Shown: piece by piece, positions 27,897 through 37,854 of the stretch
Numbering within the stretch: position 1 is the first letter of the stretch
Layout: each line of letters starts with the position of its first letter
Program-made: the position numbers and the translations under genes
The notes under the pieces: generated by a model
What the model was told of the DNA's origin: nothing
The model's database searches: none
What the model saw: the letters and a program-made list of their open reading frames with translations, nothing else
Source of the DNA: Acidobacteriota bacterium
Lineage (GTDB): Bacteria > Acidobacteriota > Terriglobia > Terriglobales > Acidobacteriaceae
DNA: 64,000 nucleotides
Direction of reading: 5' to 3'
Assembly (NCBI GenBank): GCA_028872955.1
Contig: JAGWNX010000007.1
Span: forward strand, 1-64,000

Positions 27897-30893
27897 CTAG
27901 CAGAGCGCGGGTTGTGCCTGCGTCCCGCGAGTCTCCAGCACCGGCGCCAGCCACTGCCCGGTAATGCTGGCCGGGTTGGCGGCGATCTCCTCCGGCGTAC
28001 CGACCGCAACCACCTCGCCACCGCCAGAACCACCCTCCGGGCCCATGTCGATCACCCAGTCGGCAGACTTGATGACGTCGAGGTTGTGCTCAATCACCAG
28101 CAGCGACCCGCCGCCATCCAGCAGCCTGCGGAAGGCCGCCAGCAGCTTCTGCACATCGTCAAAGTGCAGGCCGGTCGTGGGCTCGTCCAGGATGTAGAGC
28201 GTCCGGCTGCGCATACGCGCGGCGGTCTGGCTGGCTGTGTCGCCACGGGTGGAGGAGTTGCGTACCGTGGCCAGATGACTGGCCAGCTTGACGCGCTGCG
28301 CCTCGCCGCCAGAGAGCGTAGTGGCCGACTGGCCCAGCCGCACATAGCTCAGCCCCACCTCGTCCAGCACCTGCAGCTTGTCCACAATCTTAGGATGTCC
28401 GGCAAAGTAGCTCATCCCCTCCTTGACGGTCATGTTCAACACGTCGTGGATGGTGCGGTTCTTGTACTTGATCTCCAGCAGCGACGGTTTGTAACGTGTT
28501 CCGTTGCACTCTTCGCAGGGCAGCTCGACGTCGGCCAGGAACTGCATCTCCACCGTCACCGTGCCATCCCCTTCGCACACGTCGCAGCGACCGCCCGGCA
28601 CGTTGAAGGAGAAGTGGCCCGGCCCAAAGCCGCGACGCTTGGCATCGGGCTGCGAGGCAAACAGGACGCGGATATCGTCAAAGGCCTTGATGTAGGTGAC
28701 CGGGTTGGAACGTGGCGTGCGACCGATCGGGGACTGATCGACCAACACCACATCGTTCAGATATTGCGTGCCGGTCAACTCGCGAAACAGGTTCGATGGA
28801 TCGCCGCCCTCAGTCTGGCCCAGCGCCTGCATCAGGGCGCGATACAGCACCTGGTGCACCAGCGTGGACTTGCCCGAGCCCGAGACTCCGGTGATGCAGC
28901 ACAGCAGCCCCAGCGGAATTTCGACGTCCACGCCGCGCAGATTATGCACCCGTGCTCCGGTCAAGGTAATGCGTTCGCGGCCGGGCTCGCGCCGATGACG
29001 CGGCACCGGAATGGTGGCTCGGCCAGAGAGATAGCGGCCCGTGATGGAGGCCGGGTTCACGGTAATCTCCGGCACGGTGCCGGCGGCAAGCAGTTGACCG
29101 CCCAGCTCGCCCGCACCCGGCCCCAGGTCCAGCAGGTAATCTGCGGCGCGAATGACGTCAGGGTCGTGCTCCACCACCAGAATGGTGTTGCCCAGGTCGC
29201 GCAGATCCTGCATGATGCGGATCAACTTCGCCGTATCGCGCGTGTGCAGACCGATGGAGGGCTCGTCCAGCACATAGAGCGCGCCCACCAGCCGCGAGCC
29301 TAGCGACGTCGCCAGCTGAATGCGCTGCGACTCGCCGCCCGAGAGCGTAGAGCTGAGGCGATCGAGCGTCAGGTAGTCCAGCCCCACCTGGTGCAAAAAG
29401 TGCAGCCGCTGACGCACCTCCTCCAGCACCTTGCCGGCCACCTCAGCCTGCGCAGGCGAGAGGTCCAGGCTGTCAAAGAACTGGTTGGCGGCAGCGATGG
29501 TCAGGGCGCTGGTCTCGCAGATGTTCCGGTTGTTGATCAACACGGCGCGAGCCTCTGCGCGCAGCCGCTGACCACGACACTCCGGGCACACGGCGTAGCC
29601 GCGATACTTGGAGAGGAAGACGCGCACATGCAGCTTGTACTTTTTGCGCTCCAGCGCTGCAAAGAAGCCGCGAATGCCTGGAAAGCTGCCGCTGCCATCT
29701 TCGATCAGTCGCTGCTGCTCCGGCGTCAGATCGTACCAGGGCACATCGGTCGGGATGCCGGCAGCCTTGGCCGCGCGCAACATCTCGGTGTGGTGCGGGC
29801 GATACTTCGGCGTCGTCCACGGGGCCACCACGCCTTGCGCCAGCGTGCGGGAGCGGTCCGGAATGATGAGGTTCGGGTCAAAGTCGATCGTATTGCCGAA
29901 GCCCTGGCACCGCGGGCACGCGCCAAAGGGATTGTTGAACGAGAACAGCCGAGGCTCCGGCTCCCGATACGCGCGATGGCAGCCCGTGCACTCAAACGCA
30001 GCAGAGAAGCGTAAGCGCTGTGGCAACTCCTCGGCGTCGCGCGGCACAGTCAGGAACTGGATCTCCGCAGACTCACGATATCCGGTCTCAATGGCATCGA
30101 CCAGGCGAGAGCGAACCTCTGGCGACAGCGCGACGCGGTCGATCAGCACGAAGATCGGCTGCGTGAAGTCCAGCTCCAGCAGTGACTCCGGCGTGGAGAA
30201 CTCGACCAGGCGACCCGGGGCCTCCGCGCCGTCGCGTGGCTGAAACAAGCGGTTGTAGCCACGTCGCCGCAGCTCGCCCAGGCGCTCCTTCAGCGACTCC
30301 GTCAGGTCAAAGACGGGCGCCGCCGCCTTGGCGGTCTTCTTAGCAGCAACCTTCTTCGGCTTCGGCGCGGGCTCATCTGCCGCAGAGGCAGCAGCCTGCA
30401 TCGGCTCCAGCTTCACCTCAGCGCGCACAATCGGGAACAGCGCGTAGACCCGCGTAGACTCCGGCAGCGCCAGCAGCGCGGCGATGATCTCGTCCACCGT
30501 GTCACGCTTCACCACGCCGCCACAGTGCAGGCAGGTGACCGTGCCGCAGCGCGCGTACAGCAGGCGCAGGTAGTCGTAGATCTCGGTCGCGGTCGCTACC
30601 GTGGAGCGCGGATTACGCGTCTGGTTCTTCTGCTTGATGGCAATGGCCGGGGCCAGGCCATCGATGTGATCCACGTCGGGCTTCTCGATGCGCTCCAGAA
30701 ACTGCCGCGCATAGGCCGAGAGCGACTCCACATAGCGGCGCTGGCCTTCGGCATAGACCGTATCGAACGCGAGCGACGACTTGCCGGAACCCGACACGCC
30801 GGAGACCACCGTAAGCGTGTTGTGCGGGATATCGACGTCCACGCCCTTCAGATTGTGCGTGCGCGCGCCGCGAATTGTGATCTGGTCTGGCAT
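27897..30893 (-). CDS. uvrA: Excinuclease ABC subunit A
   Basis: The 998-residue ATPase recognises bulky DNA lesions in nucleotide excision repair. Two ABC modules are present: Walker A GVSGSGKSSLAF and GVSGSGKSTLV, signatures LSGGESQRIQLA and LSGGEAQRVKLA, and D-loop stretches. The zinc modules are visible as CLHCGG, CTGC/CPRCQG and CDVCEGDG/CEECNG. Two additions are unusual: a Lys/Ala/Pro insert (PKPKKVAAKKTAKAAAP, about residues 175-195) in the N-terminal half and a short polar insert (about residues 860-880) after the second signature. Both are in loops and should not harm the core. Confidence 0.96.
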   Translation of the reverse strand: MPDQITIRGARTHNLKGVDVDIPHNTLTVVSGVSGSGKSSLAFDTVYAEGQRRYVESLSAYARQFLERIEKPDVDHIDGLAPAIAIKQKNQTRNPRSTVATATEIYDYLRLLYARCGTVTCLHCGGVVKRDTVDEIIAALLALPESTRVYALFPIVRAEVKLEPMQAAASAADEPAPKPKKVAAKKTAKAAAPVFDLTESLKERLGELRRRGYNRLFQPRDGAEAPGRLVEFSTPESLLELDFTQPIFVLIDRVALSPEVRSRLVDAIETGYRESAEIQFLTVPRDAEELPQRLRFSAAFECTGCHRAYREPEPRLFSFNNPFGACPRCQGFGNTIDFDPNLIIPDRSRTLAQGVVAPWTTPKYRPHHTEMLRAAKAAGIPTDVPWYDLTPEQQRLIEDGSGSFPGIRGFFAALERKKYKLHVRVFLSKYRGYAVCPECRGQRLRAEARAVLINNRNICETSALTIAAANQFFDSLDLSPAQAEVAGKVLEEVRQRLHFLHQVGLDYLTLDRLSSTLSGGESQRIQLATSLGSRLVGALYVLDEPSIGLHTRDTAKLIRIMQDLRDLGNTILVVEHDPDVIRAADYLLDLGPGAGELGGQLLAAGTVPEITVNPASITGRYLSGRATIPVPRHRREPGRERITLTGARVHNLRGVDVEIPLGLLCCITGVSGSGKSTLVHQVLYRALMQALGQTEGGDPSNLFRELTGTQYLNDVVLVDQSPIGRTPRSNPVTYIKAFDDIRVLFASQPDAKRRGFGPGHFSFNVPGGRCDVCEGDGTVTVEMQFLADVELPCEECNGTRYKPSLLEIKYKNRTIHDVLNMTVKEGMSYFAGHPKIVDKLQVLDEVGLSYVRLGQSATTLSGGEAQRVKLASHLATVRNSSTRGDTASQTAARMRSRTLYILDEPTTGLHFDDVQKLLAAFRRLLDGGGSLLVIEHNLDVIKSADWVIDMGPEGGSGGGEVVAVGTPEEIAANPASITGQWLAPVLETRGTQAQPALC

Positions 30894-30911
30894 AGAAGAT
30901 GAGATGACGCG

Positions 30912-31403
30912 TCAGGCCTCGCGTTGCGGACGAAAGATCTCAAGAAACAGCAACGCCGCGCCTATGCAGATGCAGGAGTCGGCGATGTTGAAGTCTGGCC
31001 AGTGATAGTGAACGATGTGAACTTCAAGGAAGTCGATGACGTGGTGAAAGCGGATGCGGTCGTACAGGTTGCCGATGGCTCCGCCCAGGATGAGCGCGAA
31101 TGCGACCGAACCCATGGAGAAGGTGCGCCCTGTGCGCCACAACAGCACCAGGACCAACGCCACGGCCAGCAGAGAGAAGGCCACCAGACCGTTGCGAACC
31201 GCAAGTGGCGACATATCCTCAAACAGCGAGAACGCCGCGCCGGTGTTGAGCACGTGCGTAATGCGAAAGACGTGCGGGATGATGGTGATGGGCTCAGCCG
31301 GGTCAACGTGCTTGACGATCCAGAGCTTGCTCAGGCGATCCAATACCACGGCCAGCACGGCCAGCAACAACAGGTAGGGGCGTGCGTCGCGACGCGTCGT
31401 CAT
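30912..31403 (-). CDS. lspA: Lipoprotein signal peptidase
   Basis: The 163-residue aspartic peptidase cuts lipidated prolipoproteins at the lipobox Cys. It has four transmembrane segments, VVLDRLSKLWI near the N-terminus and the two catalytic Asp boxes, GNLYDRIRFHHVIDFLEV and FNIADSCI. The ATG overlaps the ileS stop as TGATG, which fixes the start and indicates coupling. The ileS-lspA order is common in bacteria. Confidence 0.95.
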   Translation of the reverse strand: MTTRRDARPYLLLLAVLAVVLDRLSKLWIVKHVDPAEPITIIPHVFRITHVLNTGAAFSLFEDMSPLAVRNGLVAFSLLAVALVLVLLWRTGRTFSMGSVAFALILGGAIGNLYDRIRFHHVIDFLEVHIVHYHWPDFNIADSCICIGAALLFLEIFRPQREA

Positions 31404-34336
31404 CAGGCCTGGGCCTCCTGCGTGTAGTAGCCGATGGCTTCCAGAGCGTCGGTGCAGCGCGCGCATACGGTGTTGCCTGCGGCGTCCTGCCGCGTGTCGG
31501 TGGTGTAGCGCCAGCAGCGCTCGCACTTGGTGCCATCGGCCACCTGTGCGGCGAAGGCCGGCACTCCGGGCTCAGCCGTGGCGGTGCCCGGATGCAACTC
31601 AACCTGCGAGACTCCGTACAGCTCAGCCAGTGCCGATTCGTGGCGCTGCAGCAGGCGCATCCACTCCGCGGTCTCCGGGGTCGTCTCACGCACCACGACC
31701 TTCGCCTCCAGGCCCTTGCCGATCGTCTTCTGTTGGCGCAACGTCTCCAACTCCGCCAGTGCACTGGCGCGCGAGGCGAGCACCTGCTCCCAGTCCTTGC
31801 GGATCTGCGCCGCCTCTGCGGTGATAACCGCGCCAAGATCCGGGAACAGCGCCAGGTGCACGCTGGACTCGCGTCCCTCCACCTTCGGCAGCAGCTCCCA
31901 CACCTCGTCTGCGGTAAAGCTCAGGATCGGCGCAATCAGCCGGGTCAGAGCTTCGACGATGTGCCACAACGCGGTCTGCGCGCTGCGCCGCGCCGGGGCG
32001 TTGGGGGCAAAGGTGTACAGGCGATCCTTCAGCACGTCCAGATACAGCGCGCTCAGGTCGGTGTTTACAAACTCATTCAGCGTGTGGTATGCGCGGTGGA
32101 ACTCAAACTCGTCATACGCCTTGCGGATGCGGTCGTTCACCTCGGCCAGCCGCGCCAGGATGTACTGGTCCAGAGGCTCCATCGCGGCAAAGGCCACGGC
32201 GTGCGCGGCGGGGGTAAAGTCATGCAGGTTGCCCAGCAGAAAGCGCAGCGTGTTGCGCAGCTTGCGGTAGTTCTCGCTCACGCGCTGCATCAGGTTCTCG
32301 CTGGCGGCCACATCCTCGCGGAAGTCCACCGAGGCGACCCACAGACGCACAATCTCGCCGCCCAGGCGGTTGGCGATATCCACCGGATCGACGCCGTTGC
32401 CCAGTGACTTGGAGAAGGCGCGCCCCTGCTCGTCCAGCGTCCAGCCGGAGGTGGCAACCATGCGGTACGGCGCAGTCTCACGCAGCGCCACAGAGGCCAG
32501 CAGCGAGGAGTGGAACCAGCCGCGATGCTGGTCGCCGCCCTCGGTGTACAGGTCGGCCGGGAAGTGCAGCTCGGGCTCCGTCTCCAGCACGGCATGCCAC
32601 GACGCGCCGGACTCAAACCACACGTCCAGAATGTCCATCTCCTTACGGAACTCCGTCGAGCCGCAGCCGCAGGCCGTGCCGGCTGGCAGCAGCGTGGCCA
32701 CATCGTGCGCGTACCAGGCGTCTGCGCCCTCGCTGCGGAAGCGCTCCACAATCGCACGATGCAGTGCCGCATCGTTCAGCGGCTCATGGCACCGCTCGCA
32801 CAGAAAGACCGCGATCGGCACACCCCAGATGCGCTGGCGCGAGATGCACCAGTCCGGGCGGTTGGCGATCATGTTGGAGATGCGCTCCTCGCCCCACGCC
32901 GGGTCCCACTTCACATGGCGAATCGCATCCAGTGCCTGCTGTCGATGGGTCGTCTGGCTGCCGTCCGGCAGCGTTACCGGCGTCTCCATGCGGATGAACC
33001 ACTGTTCGGTCGCACGCACGATGACGGGGTTGTGGCAACGCCAGCAGTGCGGGTAGCTATGCTCAAACTCCGTCGCGCTCAGCAGTGCGCCCTTCTCGCG
33101 CAGCAGCTCAATCACCACCGGGTTGGACTTGAAGACCGTCAGGCCGTCGTAGGCTTGCGGCGTATCGTTGCCGCCGTGCAGACCGGTGTTGCGCTGGCGT
33201 CCGGCGTTGTCCACATACTGCACCTCATCCAGGTTGTAGCGCTTGCCGGTGGCAAAGTCGTCCACGCCATGGGCTGGCGCGGTGTGGACTGCGCCGGTAC
33301 CCTGATCGGCCGTGACGTAGGTGGCCGTAACGCCGAGCACCTCACGCTCCAGGAAGGGATGCTGGAAGGTGACACACTCGAGCTTGCTGCCGGGGAACAG
33401 GGCCAGGATATCGGCCTGCGACGCAGGCTCGGCCGGGTTGGCCGCACTCATCAGCCTGCAGTGTGCGATCACGCTGGAGAGCAGCGCCTGCGCCACCACG
33501 TAGACTCCGCTCGCCGTGGCAAGCGCGACGTACTCCATCTCCGGGTGAAAGGCTACCGCCAAGGAGGCGGGCAGCGTCCACGGAGTCGTGGTCCAGATGA
33601 CCGTGTAGACGTCCTGTCTGCCCTGCAGCTCGCTGGCAACTCCGGCGGCGTCGCTGGTGAGCCGGTACCGCACATACACGCTGGGCGAGGTGTGCTGTTC
33701 GTACTCCACCTCAGCCTCGGCCAGCGCGGTGCGGTCGTGGATGCACCAGTACACCGGCTTCAGGCCTTTGTATACGAAGCCCTTCTCGAAGAAACTGTAA
33801 AACGTCTCGAGGATCGCCGCCTCGTAGGGGAACGACATCGTCAGGTAAGGGTTGCTCCAGCGGCCGAAGACGCCGATGCGCTCAAACTGGCTGCGCTGCA
33901 GGTCCACATACTTCTGCGCATACTCGCGGCAGGCCTTGCGGACGGCAAGCGGGTCCATCTCCAGCTTCTTGCGGCCAAGCTGCTCGTCCACCTTGATCTC
34001 GATGGGCAGACCATGACAGTCCCATCCGGGGACGAACGGCGCGTTGTAGCCGGCCATGGTGCGCGTCTTCACCACAAAGTCCTTGATGCACTTGTTCAGC
34101 GCATGCCCCAGGTGGATGGCCCCGTTGGCGTAGGGCGGGCCATCATGCAGGATGTACTCCGGCTGGCCGGCGCGCGCCGCGCGAATCTGCCCGTAAAGCT
34201 CCTGCTGCTGCCACTTGGCCAGCCGCAGCGGCTCATTGGTGGGCAGGTTCGCCTTCATGGCAAAGGCAGTCTGGGGCAGGTTCAGGGTGTTCTTCAAAGG
34301 CTTCTGCGATGGGTTCTGCTGGGCGACTTCGGACAT
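31403..34336 (-). CDS. ileS: Isoleucyl-tRNA synthetase
   Basis: The 977-residue class I synthetase charges tRNA-Ile and edits mischarged valine. The HIGH box appears as HLGH in ANGAIHLGHALNK (about residue 75), the KMSKS loop as FSKSLGN, WDCHGLPIE is present, and a zinc ribbon (CERC, CARC) closes the C-terminus, marking the bacterial zinc type. It is translationally coupled to lspA downstream. No T-box leader is visible upstream. Confidence 0.97.
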   Translation of the reverse strand: MSEVAQQNPSQKPLKNTLNLPQTAFAMKANLPTNEPLRLAKWQQQELYGQIRAARAGQPEYILHDGPPYANGAIHLGHALNKCIKDFVVKTRTMAGYNAPFVPGWDCHGLPIEIKVDEQLGRKKLEMDPLAVRKACREYAQKYVDLQRSQFERIGVFGRWSNPYLTMSFPYEAAILETFYSFFEKGFVYKGLKPVYWCIHDRTALAEAEVEYEQHTSPSVYVRYRLTSDAAGVASELQGRQDVYTVIWTTTPWTLPASLAVAFHPEMEYVALATASGVYVVAQALLSSVIAHCRLMSAANPAEPASQADILALFPGSKLECVTFQHPFLEREVLGVTATYVTADQGTGAVHTAPAHGVDDFATGKRYNLDEVQYVDNAGRQRNTGLHGGNDTPQAYDGLTVFKSNPVVIELLREKGALLSATEFEHSYPHCWRCHNPVIVRATEQWFIRMETPVTLPDGSQTTHRQQALDAIRHVKWDPAWGEERISNMIANRPDWCISRQRIWGVPIAVFLCERCHEPLNDAALHRAIVERFRSEGADAWYAHDVATLLPAGTACGCGSTEFRKEMDILDVWFESGASWHAVLETEPELHFPADLYTEGGDQHRGWFHSSLLASVALRETAPYRMVATSGWTLDEQGRAFSKSLGNGVDPVDIANRLGGEIVRLWVASVDFREDVAASENLMQRVSENYRKLRNTLRFLLGNLHDFTPAAHAVAFAAMEPLDQYILARLAEVNDRIRKAYDEFEFHRAYHTLNEFVNTDLSALYLDVLKDRLYTFAPNAPARRSAQTALWHIVEALTRLIAPILSFTADEVWELLPKVEGRESSVHLALFPDLGAVITAEAAQIRKDWEQVLASRASALAELETLRQQKTIGKGLEAKVVVRETTPETAEWMRLLQRHESALAELYGVSQVELHPGTATAEPGVPAFAAQVADGTKCERCWRYTTDTRQDAAGNTVCARCTDALEAIGYYTQEAQA

Positions 34337-34663
34337 TCGTTCCTCAAGACAATTCAGTCAGGGCTGCAGCGACATTGGCGCCAAATCCTTATTGTATCCG
34401 TTGACACGATGAAAAGATTGCGCCCCGCAGCGGATACCTTGTGCGAAATGGCGCGTCTTACACCGTAAGCAAAACTGGGCGCGTGCATCGACTTTGTTAG
34501 TAAAATGCGGAGACGGAGCCACAGGCCGCGCCCGTCAGTTTCCTGGAGTCCGGCAGCAGACCGGATACGTAGTTAATGCTGTACGAGGTGCGCAAGCGAC
34601 AGGGAGAGGCAAGACGATCCGCGACCGGATAGCCGGCCGTGGCGTCGTCAGGGCGAAGCATAT
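34337..34663. other. 327-bp divergent gap between ileS and tonB
   Basis: No gene is seen here. A minus-strand TACAAT at 34391-34396 could be an ileS -10 box, with only a weak -35 match, and a plus-strand TAAAAT at 34501-34506 could serve tonB, with a leader of about 150 nt. I find no hairpin or known riboswitch. Confidence 0.35.
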
Positions 34664-35629
34664 ATGGGGAATTCCTTACTGACACCACCGGAGCTCGACG
34701 AGTCCCGCCAGGCGCCTGTGCTGCGCGGCGGCGACGCACCCCGGCTGACAGAGACCCGCGAAGAAAACGTATTTGAGTCGCTGTGGAACAGCCTGCGGGA
34801 TGTCTTCTTTCCGCCGAAGCTGCCGCCCCTGGTGCTGGAATCCAAGCCAATTGCGGTTGTCGATCGCATGGCGGTCAAGCGCGACCCCAAATCGACTGCG
34901 ATCGCCGTCGTGCTACACGTGCTGGTCATCCTGCTCATCGGCTGGATGCTGGCGAGCCACATCTCCATGGGGACAAAGACCGTAACCACGCTCGTGCCCG
35001 TGGACATCAAGATTCCGCCGATGGCACCCGTCAAGTCGCAGTCGATGGGCGGCGGCGGCGGCCAGCGCGGCCCCACTCCGGTCACCAAGGGCTCGCCACC
35101 GAAGTTCGCAGATACGCAGATCGTTCCACCCAAGGCTCCGCCACTGCAGGAGCCCAAGATCAAGATCGAGCCAACGGTCGAGGTGCAGAAAGACATCAAG
35201 ATGCAGAGCAATCTGCCCAACTTTGGTGTGCCTAACTCGCCGCTGGTCGGCATGTCCATGGGCAACGGCAGCGGTACGGGGCTTGGCTCCGGCAACGGCA
35301 GTGGCATAGGCCCGGGCTCGGGCGGCAACATGGGCGGCGGACCTCGCCGCATCGGTGGCGGCGTCAGCGCGCCCCAGGTCATCTACTCCGTAGAACCTGA
35401 GTTCTCAGAAGAGGCCCGCAAGGCGAAGTTTGCCGGCAATGTGCTGGTCAATCTCTGGGTCGGCACAGATGGTCTTCCCAGTCACGTGCACGTCATTCGC
35501 GGCGTGGGCATGGGCCTGGATGAGAAGGCAGTCGAGGCGGTGAGGCAATATCGCTTCAAGCCCGCCATGGAGAACGGCAAGCCTGTACTGGTAGAGCTGA
35601 ACATCGAGGTCAACTTCCAGATCTTCTAG
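34664..35629 (+). CDS. TonB-type energy transducer
   Basis: The 321-residue protein has an unusually long cytoplasmic N-terminus (about 77 residues, with PPLVLESKPIAVVDRMAVK), one transmembrane helix (about residues 78-100), a Pro-rich spacer (about 105-190), a Gly/Ser-rich hinge (GNGSGTGLGSGNGSG region) and the C-terminal TonB domain (about 240-321) with YPEF-like SVEPEFSEEARKAKF, GNVLVNLWVG and the closing FKPA segment. It would couple the proton motive force (with ExbB/ExbD, not in the window) to TonB-dependent outer-membrane receptors. The ribosome site is weak. Confidence 0.88.
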   Translation: MGNSLLTPPELDESRQAPVLRGGDAPRLTETREENVFESLWNSLRDVFFPPKLPPLVLESKPIAVVDRMAVKRDPKSTAIAVVLHVLVILLIGWMLASHISMGTKTVTTLVPVDIKIPPMAPVKSQSMGGGGGQRGPTPVTKGSPPKFADTQIVPPKAPPLQEPKIKIEPTVEVQKDIKMQSNLPNFGVPNSPLVGMSMGNGSGTGLGSGNGSGIGPGSGGNMGGGPRRIGGGVSAPQVIYSVEPEFSEEARKAKFAGNVLVNLWVGTDGLPSHVHVIRGVGMGLDEKAVEAVRQYRFKPAMENGKPVLVELNIEVNFQIF

Positions 35630-35645
35630 CAAGACTGCAAGCGAG

Positions 35646-35693
35646 AAGCGACACGGGGGACACTGTCTGATGGCAGTGTCCCCCGTGTCGCTT
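35646..35693. terminator. Strong two-way terminator
   Basis: A 20-bp perfect inverted repeat (arms 35646-35665 and 35674-35693; core GCGACACGGGGGACACTG) with an 8-base loop lies between the converging tonB and chemoreceptor genes. TTT follows on the plus side (35692-35694), and the arms begin with AA, so U-rich ends are weak in both directions. Confidence 0.8.
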
Positions 35694-35721
35694 TCTACTG
35701 CGCGTGCATCCGGTCTTGCGG

Positions 35722-37437
35722 TCAGGCTGGCTGATGGATCGCCAGGCCGGGCATTGCACCACGTGCGCCACGCTGCACCGACTTGCTGGCCTGCTGGCCT
35801 GTAGCTAGCTGGAAGCGATCGACCTGCTCCTGCAGGGTCACTGCCGTGTCGCGCAGGCTCTCGATGCCGGCCGCGGTGGTCGCCATCTCGCCCAGATTGT
35901 CGTGGCTGAGCGTGTGGATCGCATCCAGACTGGCGCTGGACTCGTTTGCGGCCGCAGACTGCTGCGAGGTGGCAACTGCAATCTGCGTGATCATGCGGTC
36001 CACCTGCTCCGCCATGCCGATGATGCGCTTCAGCGCCTCGCCAGCCTGGTTGGTGGTGGCCACGCCATTCTCCACGGTCGTGGTACCGGCTTCCATGCCC
36101 GCAATCGCGACACGCGTCCGCTCCTGGATGCCCTGGATCATGCCCGCAATCTCGCCGGTAGCTTGCGCCGTGCTCTCGGCCAGCCGACGCACCTCGCCAG
36201 CCACCACCGCAAAGCCCTTGCCGTGGTCACCAGCCCGCGCGGCCTCAATCGCAGCATTGAGCGCCAACAGATTGGTCTTGCGTGCGATCTCGTCAATGAC
36301 GGTGACGATCTGGCTGATGCGATGCGAGTCCTCGCCCAGCACCGTGACCGTCGTTGAGGTCTCGGACACGGCATTGGCAATGGAGTGAATGTTGTTCAGC
36401 ACTTCTTTCACAATCATGCCGCCATCGCGGGCTGTCTGCGCAGCGTTCCGTGCCGCCTCTGCCGCAGTTTGCGTGTGGTTGGAGACCTCGGCAATGGAGG
36501 CAGACATCTCCTGCATCGCCGTGGCTGCCTGTTGCGTCTGCTGGCTCTGCTGGTCGATGCGCCGGTGAATCTTGTCGCTCGCACCGCGCATGGTTGCCGC
36601 ACTCTGGGTCAGGCTGCTGGAGGTATCCACCACCGTGCCCAGAATGCCGGCTAGGTTGTCCTGCATCTGATTCATTGCGACGGCCAGCGAGCCCGTCTCA
36701 TCGGAGCACTCGATGTTCAACGGTTCGCCGGTCAGGTCGCCTGCGGCGATCGCCTCCGAGCGACGCATGATGGCACCAAGGTTCCTGCCGATCTTCGAGC
36801 CCAGCATCAGAGCCACCGTCCACCCGAGTACGACGCAGAAGGCAGTGAGCACCCATACCGTCCACAGCACAGAGCTGTTCTGCTGCCGCAGCCGAGTAGA
36901 TTCGGAATCCACCTTGGCCATCTGCGAACGGGTAAGTTCGGCAAGCTCGGCCGAGAGCGACTGCTGCGTCGACAGGATATCGTTGCGCAGCAGGTTGTAG
37001 GCTTGCGCCGTGCCGTCGGAGCCGTGCGCTTCGTTCAGCGACTCCACGTGCTCTTCCAACTGGCCCAGAGCATTGACGCTGGAAAGCACCGACGCCAGAC
37101 GACTGCGATCCTCGCCCATGTCCATATCCTGCGTGCGCCGTATCAGGTCGGCCAGCGCAGCCTGCGTCGCCTGCGTCGACTGTCGACGCTGCTGGCTGAA
37201 GGTGGCCGCCGTACGCGGATCGATGCCGAACAACAGATAGCCCTGCAGCGCCTGCACACTGTTGGTGCTGCTGTCGCGAATGTCGCGCAGGTCGGCAACC
37301 ACGGGAATATGTTGCGACACCAGTTGATCGGAGAGACGATTTGCCTCGCGAACACGAATGTCGACGACCAGCGTGCTGAGCAGCATCGTGGAGGTGACCA
37401 GCAACGTCTTTAGGGCAAATTTCGTACGAATATTCAT
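35722..37437 (-). CDS. Methyl-accepting chemotaxis protein
   Basis: The 571-residue receptor has a transmembrane helix at about 10-28, an all-helical periplasmic four-helix-bundle sensor (about 30-190), a second transmembrane helix (about 192-214), a HAMP domain (about 216-270) and the coiled-coil signalling domain. The tip that binds CheA/Che[21 protein letters not shown], and [14 protein letters not shown] are intact. There is no C-terminal CheR pentapeptide. It is the last gene of an operon behind a mini-TonB protein. The ligand is unknown. Confidence 0.92.
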   Translation of the reverse strand: MNIRTKFALKTLLVTSTMLLSTLVVDIRVREANRLSDQLVSQHIPVVADLRDIRDSSTNSVQALQGYLLFGIDPRTAATFSQQRRQSTQATQAALADLIRRTQDMDMGEDRSRLASVLSSVNALGQLEEHVESLNEAHGSDGTAQAYNLLRNDILSTQQSLSAELAELTRSQMAKVDSESTRLRQQNSSVLWTVWVLTAFCVVLGWTVALMLGSKIGRNLGAIMRRSEAIAAGDLTGEPLNIECSDETGSLAVAMNQMQDNLAGILGTVVDTSSSLTQSAATMRGASDKIHRRIDQQSQQTQQAATAMQEMSASIAEVSNHTQTAAEAARNAAQTARDGGMIVKEVLNNIHSIANAVSETSTTVTVLGEDSHRISQIVTVIDEIARKTNLLALNAAIEAARAGDHGKGFAVVAGEVRRLAESTAQATGEIAGMIQGIQERTRVAIAGMEAGTTTVENGVATTNQAGEALKRIIGMAEQVDRMITQIAVATSQQSAAANESSASLDAIHTLSHDNLGEMATTAAGIESLRDTAVTLQEQVDRFQLATGQQASKSVQRGARGAMPGLAIHQPA

Positions 37438-37482
37438 GCTCTACCTCGGGGGTTGGTGGCAGATGCCAGGGAGTAAGAAGGG

Positions 37483-37806
37483 TTAGTGCGAGTCGCCGTT
37501 GAACCTGATCTCGATGATCTCGGTCGAGGGCTCTGTCGAGGGTTCAAACTTCCAGCGGCTCACCGCCTCCTGCGCTGCAGCAGCCAACAGGGGATGACCG
37601 GATTGCACGCTGGTTGCCGAGACGGTGCCGTTCGGCAGCACCATCGCCGAGATAATAACCATGCCGGCCACGTGCATCTGCCGGGCAAGCTCCGGGTAAC
37701 GCGGCTGGCTGCGTGTGACGACAGCACGGTTGGCTGCCACCCCTGAGACAGGGAGGCAGGCGAGGAGCGCAAGAGGCAGGGCGAGAGAGAGAGTTCGGAT
37801 ACGCAA
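37483..37806 (-). CDS. Secreted mini-TonB C-terminal-domain protein
   Basis: The 107-residue protein begins at TTG with a near-perfect ribosome site (AAGGAGG, seven-base spacing) and has a signal peptide ending VSGVAAN. The mature part (about 25-107) is a single TonB C-terminal domain: QPRYPELARQMHVAGMVIIS, PNGTVSATSVQSGHPLL and AVSRWKFEPS. It has no transmembrane anchor of its own once cleaved, so it would be free in the periplasm or stay attached by an uncleaved signal. It lies 45 bp before the chemoreceptor, which raises a possible link between TonB-type contacts and chemosensing. Confidence 0.78.
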   Translation of the reverse strand: MRIRTLSLALPLALLACLPVSGVAANRAVVTRSQPRYPELARQMHVAGMVIISAMVLPNGTVSATSVQSGHPLLAAAAQEAVSRWKFEPSTEPSTEIIEIRFNGDSH

Positions 37807-37813
37807 GGGACGA

Positions 37814-37820
37814 CCTCCTT
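37814..37820 (-). promoter_or_regulatory. Ribosome binding site fixing a TTG start
   Basis: AAGGAGG on the minus strand sits seven bases before the TTG codon at 37806. This strong site is the reason for choosing a rare start codon for the mini-TonB gene. Confidence 0.8.
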
Positions 37821-37854
37821 TACAGAGGTCTCATCGGCATTGCGCGGGCTTTCG

